DNA of 64,000 nt from Lyophyllum atratum (taxonomy: Eukaryota > Basidiomycota > Agaricomycetes > Agaricales > Lyophyllaceae). Shown piece by piece: positions 56,802-64,000 of this stretch. The position numbers and the translations under genes are program-made. A model generated the notes under the pieces. That model saw nothing but the letters and a program-made list of their open reading frames with translations, did no database searches and was not told the DNA's origin. How positions within the stretch are numbered: position 1 is the first letter of the stretch; every line of letters begins with the position of its first letter. The stretch is taken from the NCBI GenBank assembly GCA_014905825.1, contig JACGCN010000023.1, forward strand, positions 558,001 to 622,000, in the 5' to 3' direction.

Positions 56802-58460
56802 ATGGCTTCAGTACCTACGCTGCCACCGATTCCAGGCACCATTGCGTCTATGTGAGTCTTTCAGGTCATCGCAGGTTCAAGTCCGTAATCGTATATTATC
56901 AGAGCGGGCCCTCCTGTAATACATATCAACCATCATTTGCAACACCGTCAACTTACGATGCTCACATTAGCTGATCGGCGTTATGTTGAACTGGTTTCTG
57001 TATGGCGCGCTCTGTATTCAAACCTGTAAGACGGCTTTTGCTCAACATCCGGCATATCACTGACATTGATTACAGACGTATATGCGCAATGTTTTCCAAT
57101 GGACAGGAAAACGCTCAAGTACCTTGGTATCTGTAAACGTCCTTCACAACGCCCATAACACTAATATTGTATGCGCTCAAGTATACGGTATCTTCGCTCT
57201 CGACACTATCCAAACAGCTCTTGCCTCAGCAGATGCATACCACTGGTTTGCCAAGGGATATGGAAACATACTCGCTTTGAATGATCCGTTTATCTCACCA
57301 TTTGACAACCCAATCCTGGATGGGATACTTGCATTCGTCGTCCAAGTATTCTTCTGCTGGAGGATTTGGGTTCTACAGAAATCAATCTGGCTTCCTCTCA
57401 TAGTGTTGTTGGTTCGTTCGCGCCAATACTCTGCAGCCTGATTATGCTCCAACACCAATATACAGGTTTCTATGGCTTCTTTGGGCGGTGCTTTGGCTGC
57501 GGGGATCGTTGTATGCCATTTACTCTGTCCTCTGGACCATGGGTTGACTGCTACATCTAGGGGTTTCGCCTAGGCAGCCTGGCAGCCATGAAGGCGCTCA
57601 CCATCCATTTTTCTGTAAATTCCTGACTGAAATTCGCCGAGCCCAATTCTTATTCGAAAACTAGTTTTGGTGCGGCGCTGCTGCCCTTGCAGACACCATG
57701 ATCGCGGTAATCATGACTTGGCTAGTACGTCGCTGACTCAACGGAAAGGATACACATAATCAACCTCCTTTTTCCAGCTTCTACGCGGGAGAACCCGTGC
57801 AGACTCGGAATACCGGAAGTTGGACACCATTCTCGTCAAAATTGTACGGCTTACACTGGAGACAAATTCAGTGACGGGTTCGAGTTTCCCAGAAGGACTG
57901 AGACTATGCCAATGCTCACGTGGATTCCAGCTTCTGTCGCGATTGTCACACTGGTATGCAACTTGGCGATAAACGTAAGTAATCTGGGTCATCACCTTTG
58001 TTAACCAAGTAGACTTACCATGTCCATAGGGCCCTAACTCGACCGCGGCTGTGGCTCCGTGAGCTTCGTTCCTTAATAGAGTTACAACCCTCTTCATTGA
58101 GCATCCACAACAGCGGCTATGTTCTTGGGAAACTGTAGGTTGTCTTGGTCTGGGTGCAGTTGCCAGTAGCCCGTCTTCTAACCGATACTTCACAGGTATT
58201 CAAACACGTTCATGGTAGTGCTCAACAATCGCATCTACATGAGAGGCAAAGGCATGGCTCAACAGCAACATTCGACCTTCGAAATGGACTCTGGTACGGG
58301 CGGAATCATGCTCCGCGGAAGACCTACGCCCAGGCCTCCAGATCATCATGTGGCAAGCAAAGCTGCTCCTGAAGGGACATTCCGGATCGAAGTGCTGCAA
58401 GAGACAGATGTCATCCGTGACGACTCAGTGGAGGAATTTCAGGTGAAGCTGCTTGCTTGA
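56802..58460 (+). CDS. DUF6534-family multi-span membrane protein, copy 3 (intact)
   Basis: This is the best-preserved family member here. Exon 1 (56802-56851) reads MASVPTLPPIPGTIASM. Further exons read LIGVMLNWFLYGALCIQT, YVYAQCFPMDRKTLKYL, YGIFALDTIQTALASADAYH, FISPFDNPILDGILAFVVQV, FFCWRIWVLQKSIWLPLIVL, VSMASLGGALAAGI, FWCGAAALADTMIAVIMTWL, VRLTLETNSVTASVAIVTLV, then GPNSTAAVAPGYVLGKL, YSNTFMVVLNNRIYMRGKGM and a C-terminal tail with FRIEVLQETDVIRDDSVEEF. All exon joins keep frame, including the GPNSTA exon whose reading shows a TGA only if its GTGAGC donor is missed. It is probably a plasma- or endomembrane protein with seven helices. Function and ligand are unknown for the family. Confidence 0.8.
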
Positions 58461-58607
58461 ATCATCCCAGCTATTTGCATCTGATGGTGAACCAATGCAA
58501 GGTGTCTACGTCCAAGGCCATTGTTTAAAGACGCTGTGCACCCACCGAAGCAGTGATTAACGTATAACACCCAGTAGGGAGCTTAATGCGATAACAGATT
58601 TCAATAG

Positions 58608-58654
58608 GATCGCATCTGAGGCCGCCTCCCTCTCTGTCTGCTGCACGCGTCTGA
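58608..58654 (+). repeat. 47-bp echo of LYS2 coding sequence
   Basis: These 47 bases match 55159-55205 inside LYS2 at 41 positions by direct alignment (shared blocks GATCGCATC, GCCGCCTCCCT, CTGCTG and ACGCGTCTGA). The orientation is the same. Flanks on both sides do not match. The rest of 58461-59521 holds no gene I can support. Confidence 0.65.
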
Positions 58655-59521
58655 GAGGTTACGCATCACCGACCGAGCTGAGTGCAATCGCGATTTTCTG
58701 GTACGTTCCTGCTCTCTAAGCCGTTGGGCATTCGCGATCTACTTTCATATCATAATAAATTGACTACGCTGGTGTGGAAGTTACGATCCGCAAGCTACAT
58801 GCTCAGATGCTACTGAGCGTTTGTTTCCCAGTTACAGTGACAGCGTATAACGGCCAATATTCATGATCTTGGTCGACCATTCCCTCGCTGCATGCCAGCA
58901 TTCTTCAAATGTGCGTGTCAATAAGACCTAACCGTCATGGATGGAACAGGATGGCCGTTACTTGCCAAGTCACTGGCGGCATCATCATGATGATCGAAGC
59001 AAGTGGGATTTTGAACCGTGGACTTCGGATTGAAGTTTCGAACCATCGGTGCACAGCCTCGTTCCGCCGTGTCATCCCGGCGGCGCCTTTCAGTCAAGCA
59101 ACACTAACGCCACCCATTCCGACCCCGTCGAATGCCTTTAGGAATCCGTGATCATGATATTGTCTCTCCGACCAACAGCAATGTTTAACACGCAACCCGC
59201 CATACGCCGGTGACCGAACGACGTCAAGGCAACACGTGTCTTCATTGAAGCGCAAAGCGAAGGTGTCATTGTTCTCATCAGAAGACGGTGTCTCTTTCTT
59301 GGGCGTAGATTCCGAAGAGACCGTTTAAATTCTAGCCACATTGGATAGATGACAGATAATAGTAAGATATAAAAGGTCTCTTCTTTCCTTTCATCATGAT
59401 TCCATGATTGTATTGATGTTGTTATCAGGAAAGGGTATATAGGGAGTTGAAAATCGACTAGTACTCGAAATAGGTCCTGCGCAACTCATTCTAGGTCCAG
59501 GCTTCACGCATAAATTACCTG

Positions 59522-59580
59522 ATTGCTTCACCACCTGCGCCGCCGCCGATGATGCCAATTCCACCCGCTATTGCGAATAT
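59522..59580 (+). pseudogene. DUF6534 first-exon relic, copy 4
   Basis: ATTGCTTCACCACC and the following bases mirror exon 1 of copies 2 and 3 (ATGGCTTCAGTACC..), including the Pro-rich stretch, ATTGCG, and the AT|GTGAGTC donor at 59581. One inserted T has turned the ATG into ATTG. A TATATAG at 59436-59442 lies about 80 bp upstream, the spacing seen in copy 3. No later exons of the family follow, so only promoter and exon 1 remain. Confidence 0.6.
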
Positions 59581-59762
59581 GTGAGTCGTTTAGCTCTTGC
59601 AGCCAAGGCTGGACGTTGCTATCTACTATATTTATTGTCTGTTACGAATTTTGTGAATCTACAAGCAATCCATCTAAGGCCCAGTGCCAGGACATGCGAA
59701 GCAATACTTGGGGTACACCTAGGAGAAAATGAAGTAACAATAGGTGGCGCAAAATGTACAAA

Positions 59763-62101
59763 TCAATCATGAAGCATCTGATGTGCATGGTACCCAAACC
59801 TCGCAGGCCGCGCAGCCTCATGCCGCTCAAAATCAACACGGCGGTTGAAGAACCTTCCACAACAAGCATACACTGGATGGCGTCGGACATGCGCTAAATG
59901 GTATCTCAGATCCGCCAGCGAGTTGAGGCGCAGGTTGCAATATCCACAAGTGAGGTCATGCACCATGTTGTGCGTGAACAAATGTTTCGCGCTCAACACC
60001 TCTGTGGACGAGGCCGTCAGTCGATCACCTTCTCGAGACAAAGAGTATAACGCACGAGGGTCATCCATCCAGGCCAAATCATTGTGGTGGGGCTGTGGGA
60101 CGTGTGCTGGGGGTCTATACGGTTCCGGGGCATGTTGTGGCTGTTGAAACCCAGGAGGGTTTAGGGGGATTGCGAGCCCCCGGGCGTTTGGCAGAGGAGC
60201 ACGTGGCAGCGCAACGGGATTTCTTGCCCTTTCGCGTTGCTCCAACAACATCTCCTCGTCCCATAGCTCACATGGAGGGTTGCTCTTGCACTTGCCTTCT
60301 CGTGTCGTCGGCGCTAAAAATCCCAGTCAGGTCAATCACGCAGCGACATTGAGACTTGCACTGACATCCGCATTTGAAGCAGAAGTGGAAGCCACATATG
60401 CAGGTCATGTGGTTACAGCCAGAAACAAGTTCGACGATCACCTGGCGATACGATCAGCCCTAAGAGAAGATGAAACCTCGTTGCGAAAAAGCATACCGCG
60501 CAGTTGGGGCAACGTCGCCATTGCTCAGCCTTGAAGGTGAAAGGTTGTGAACAAACAGAAATCAAGTTGGAATGCATGCCGGTCCCTACCTTGGCTAGGT
60601 CTAAAACTAGACGGTCTTCAGGGGACCTCTCGTCCAACGGAAGAGCCTAGGTACCATCAGCGTCGTTTGGATTGGTGACTGGTCCTGGAAGTGCTTGCCT
60701 GATATTCTTCACAGGTAAGATCTACAAGCAAGGTCAGCAACGGAAGCGTTTACGAAATAGGCCACATATTTCTCACCTGTATGCCAATGCGTCCGGCAAG
60801 GCACGCACATGACCTTCCGGCAAGATGGACATATTGCCTGAGGATCGTCACTATCTCCATCCGCCTCCACCAGCGAGGAGCATTTGGGATTAGGGCAAAA
60901 GAGACGAGGAATTGAATCGAGGAGTTTCTGGTGATGCTATTGTGGATAACTTCAGCGCCGCAACAGAGATGCAAGGGAACAAGCAAGTTCACCCATTGAA
61001 CCATGCCGTCTTCTCCTAGCACCCTTTTCGCAACCTCATCTTCGATGCCGTTAGGCCATTCACCCAAAATGCACTCTGGACATCGGATCGGAAAGACGAT
61101 TGCGCTCGACTTGCCTAAGCCTCTCCCATCTGGGTCTAGTTTGTTCTGGATATAAGAGGTTAAACAGGATATACAGTACGCGTGGTCTTTTGGACATGGA
61201 AGACGAAGGCCGAAAGGGAGTCGATTGGATGAATTGGCGGAGAGTGCCGCAGATATGGGCGAGTGCGTTGAAATAAAGGAGTCGAGGCAGATTCCACATG
61301 TGGGATAGGGGATGTTAGCGAAGGAGGACGCATTTTCTCCTGCTTCCTCTTTCTTAGGTTCGAAAGCTGGACACAATGTTACCAACATACTACATAATTT
61401 TGAAGTGACGTACCTGAGAAGCCGCCGGGGTCGTAACGCATGCGCTTGTGTTGAGCTTCGGGTGATGGAGATGCAAGTTGACGGCCCTTGCCTTTCGCAT
61501 TCGTTTTTCCCGAATTGGCCACTGGAACCGCGTTGAGGTCGATACCTGTGTCGTTATCGCCCAGAATGCTGTTGATGACATGGAGTCGTGAAACACAATA
61601 TATTATAATGCTTCGAACCTTTCAGCATCCTTGACATCATCGATATCGGCTTGGCCTGCATCATCCATAACCTGTAATCTTCGCGCGAATTCCGCGTCCA
61701 AATTGACTTTCCTATCGTCCAAGTTAATGATACGCTGAAATCTTGCACCGAATTGAATCATGCCTTTCATTAGCGGCCAACTTTTGCGCGTACTGATGAT
61801 CGGCTGTGTTCACAGTGTAAGTTTGGCTCTGAACCGCCTGTGCATAAGATGCATCGTTGCTGACTCGAGCATCGGAGAGGTATAATTGGAAGGCTAGGTC
61901 CACATCGGCGTCTATAACCATCGACGCAGAGTCTAGCTTCGAGTACTTCGGGATACGGCCTTGAGTTCGAGCTGATGCGGCTACAACTTGATCAAGCTGT
62001 AACTTTTCGGCTTGTTTAAATGAATCTAATAAGAGGAGGTCATTATCCAAGAGCTGGGCGATCAGTTGTTCGCTCAAGATATCCTGTGCGACAGCAGTCA
62101 T
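59763..62101 (-). CDS. RBR-type E3 ubiquitin ligase with C-terminal zinc-binding module
   Basis: RBR ligases pass ubiquitin from E2 through a RING2 cysteine. The start MTAVAQDILSEQLIAQLLDN leads a coiled, acidic N-terminal part (INLDDRKVNLDAEFARRLQV). RING1 is TCGICLDSF, CPKDHAYCISCLTSYIQ, PIRCPEC. The IBR reads RLFCPNPKCSSLVEADGD, AICPSCRKVMCVPCRTHWHT, then DLTCEEYQ and RSPEDRLVLDLAK. RING2 reads WRRCPNCAV, VELVSGCNHMTCICGFHFCF, KCGSPTTREGKCK, with the likely catalytic Cys in NHMTCICG. The C-terminal 160 residues add Pro-rich sequence and a C2H2-like module: LTCGYCNLRLNSLADLRYHL, HPVYACCGRFFNRRVDFERH. The first intron (near 61790-61740) is not cleanly resolved; other joins keep frame. The substrate is unknown. 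Confidence 0.85.
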
Positions 62102-62567
62102 AGTGTCGAGGACAGCAAAACAAAGGTTTGGATAGGGGCATGAAAATCCAATGGCGCAGCCAAACATGTACACACATGCTCGAAATAGCCACTTCCAGTA
62201 GCACTTGCCATGCTCATCAACATTGAACAGGAGCACTGGTCCTGACTTCCGAGGTATTCGCTGCATACCACTGCACCGAAGCACACAAAGATCGAGTGCA
62301 TCTATACTGTAAACGATCCCGTCGCGCTTTTAACCCACCGACACGCCTGTCAAGGCTGAATTTGCTCATGGCCCATTCGTGGCACCTGCTCCGCGGCTTT
62401 TGAATTCGCTCAAAGCTTATCCGATCTTACTTTGCAGCCAATGCTCCCGGAGTCTCCACAAAACGGATGGTTCCTCCGTTCCGGAATCGGTCCGACTCGC
62501 CCGACCCATCCTACATAAAGCTGAAGGATCTTGTAAGTCCTTATTACACACCCTCACCCCCCACACC
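62102..62567. other. Bidirectional upstream region RBR ligase / dehydrogenase
   Basis: About 470 bp between two divergent start codons. An in-frame open stretch from 62379 leads into the dehydrogenase ATG but has no dehydrogenase character and is taken as 5' UTR. Confidence 0.5.
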
Positions 62568-64000
62568 ATGTCGACCACCATGGACGCAGTATGCTATCAC
62601 GCGGTATTGTTCCTCCATTCACGATCCCAGCTTTTTCTAACAGAGAGAGCCAGCCCCGCAAGCTTGAAATCATCACGAAACAAGTCCCCCACATAGAAGA
62701 CAGCCAAGTTCTTATCAAAGGTTTTGACACGGCTTCATCTCTTAAGCTCAATTTACCGACTCACTCTCCTGCTCTTCAGTGACTGCCTGCGGAGTCTGTG
62801 GTACCGACCACCACTTGGCTGAGGTCAGTGTCGCCTGCTTCATGGTCAAAACGCGTACTCAAGTTCGGAACCATGTAAACAGGGAGAGTTTATTGGAAAG
62901 TTCCCTGTACGTTCAGAAACATCGAGTAGCAGAGAAGAGACCTGATGTATCTTGCCCTTTACAGCTCGTCCCGGGACACGAAATCGTGGGTACGATCGCG
63001 TCAGTAGGCAAATCAGCTGTCGGCGGCCTCTCCGTCGGTGATCGCTGCGTTGTTGACCCGACCGTCACCGTGCGTGAACACGGTCCACTGATCAGTGTAT
63101 GCGTCTCACGTTGCGACAGTGTGATACTTGCTTCTTCTGCCGACGTGGACAGCACGTTTTATGTGAGAACTTCAATGGCCTGGGCGTTACGATGGAGGGT
63201 GGTTTCTGCGAATACGTTGCAGTGTGAGCACACTGCCTTGTGGTTCTTTCGCATATGTGTTGTGGTCTCACCCTCACAATTACAATAGACAAAGCAAGAA
63301 GGTATACAAGGTACACAATCTAACCGACGAAGAGGCTACGCTTGTCGAGCCGGCTGCCTGTGCAATCCATGGGCTTGACAAGCTGAATGCGCCCGTCGGA
63401 ATTGACGCCCTCGTTCTCGGTGCAGGACCCACTGGTGAAGTGCTTTTGCCTTCGTCTCTGAGAAGAATGGCCCGACTGACATCTTTTAACAGGCCTCATC
63501 CTCGCCCAACTCTTGAAATTGAATGGAGCACACAAAGTTGTCATCGCTGCTAACAAGGGCATCAAAACCCAAGTTGCTCAGGACCTTGATTGTGGCGATG
63601 AGTACATCGAGTTAGACCGAGCCAACCCGGAGTCGCAGTGGGAAGAACTGAAGAAGGCGAACCCCTACGGTTTCGATGTAGTTGTGAGCAATACCTCATC
63701 ATGCTTCTATAATTTCCTGTCATGAACGGTGGCCGGGTATACAGGTAGAAGCAACGGGATCGGAGAAAGTGGCGAACGATGCGATCAATCTCGTTCGCAG
63801 AGGTGGTACCTTGCTGATCTACAGCGTTTACGCAAATAGCGCTCTCGTACATTGGTCTCCTTCGAAGATATTCGGAGATGAGATTCGGGTAGGCAATGTA
63901 GTCTCCGGATCGAGCGTATTCTCAATCGTTACTACGTCACAGATCATCGGATCGTTTGCGCAGACCCACTGCTTCCCCCGGGCCGTGAAGTACCTGGACG
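62568..64000 (+). CDS. Zinc-dependent alcohol/polyol dehydrogenase (MDR family), 3' end outside window
   Basis: This medium-chain dehydrogenase oxidises an alcohol or polyol with NAD(P). The start [12 protein letters not shown] is joined by a 44-nt intron (62604-62647) to [20 protein letters not shown]; that first splice is an inference. The catalytic zinc motif is [14 protein letters not shown], then [20 protein letters not shown]. The structural zinc lobe is [17 protein letters not shown], rebuilt by an intron near 63071-63110. The nucleotide-binding fold has [20 protein letters not shown] and [20 protein letters not shown]. Further blocks are [20 protein letters not shown] and [20 protein letters not shown]; the gene runs off the window at KYLD. 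It resembles fungal D-arabinitol or sorbitol dehydrogenases more than ethanol dehydrogenases, but substrate is not assured. Confidence 0.85.

Noticed and set aside
58021..58080. Premature TGA in DUF6534 copy 3 after GPNSTAAVAP
   Set aside because: A GTGAGC donor right at that place and an AACAG acceptor near 58112 remove it and restore GYVLGKLYSNT, as in copy 2.
62379..62567. Upstream in-frame extension of the dehydrogenase
   Set aside because: It lacks dehydrogenase or targeting-peptide character, and the ATG at 62568 gives the expected N terminus.

Overview
This window reads as nuclear DNA of a filamentous basidiomycete, most likely an Agaricomycete. Genes are dense and use many short introns (mostly about 45-65 nt, GT..AG). 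The families present are typical of that class: DUF6534 membrane proteins, a DUF5648 repeat protein, an RBR ubiquitin ligase, a C-terminal MYND finger and a long HMG-CoA reductase. I found no virus, transposon ORF, CRISPR array, tRNA or rRNA that I could support. Exons were joined by eye from reading frames, splice consensus and family knowledge, so exon edges are inferences. The outer gene limits are firmer.

Left third (1-22.5 kb) holds mainly housekeeping genes. In order they are: a 5'-truncated gene ending in a MYND zinc finger; SWC5 (SWR1/BCNT chromatin factor, minus); a SET-domain protein (plus); a secreted DUF5648 protein (minus); dihydroxyacetone kinase (minus); a secreted GH18 chitinase (minus); a small Cys-rich one-span membrane protein (minus); SEC65/SRP19 (plus); a broken or poorly resolved gene near 12.6-13.8 kb (plus); a type-B carboxylesterase (plus); and PDS5, the cohesin regulator (minus).

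Middle (22.5-40 kb): NAA15 (NatA auxiliary subunit) diverges from PDS5 across only 106 bp. It is followed by ribosomal protein eL42, a GNAT-fold acetyltransferase with a long disordered tail, a secreted precursor with Kex2-type dibasic repeats and a four-Cys C-terminal peptide, a secreted PHP-fold metallophosphoesterase, and HMG-CoA reductase (mevalonate pathway, sterol synthesis) behind a roughly 2 kb upstream region.

Right third (40-64 kb) mixes essential genes with a decaying accessory tract. Four copies of one DUF6534 membrane-protein family lie at 40.8-41.6 (5'-truncated, frameshifted), 44.7-46.3 (near intact, altered C terminus), 56.8-58.5 (intact) and 59.5 kb (first-exon relic). Among them are an aminoglycoside-phosphotransferase-like fragment, a diverged tandem duplication of about 330 bp at 42.6-43.35 kb, a small Cys-rich orphan gene, and a 47-bp echo of the LYS2 coding sequence. 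The intact housekeeping genes here are a delta-12 fatty acid desaturase, LYS2 (alpha-aminoadipate reductase, lysine synthesis), an RBR-type E3 ligase with a C-terminal zinc-binding module, and a zinc alcohol/polyol dehydrogenase cut by the window end.

The most novel-looking items are the Kex2-repeat secreted precursor (30562-31092), the DUF6534 birth-and-decay series with its duplicated surroundings, and the Cys-rich orphan at 43461-43769.
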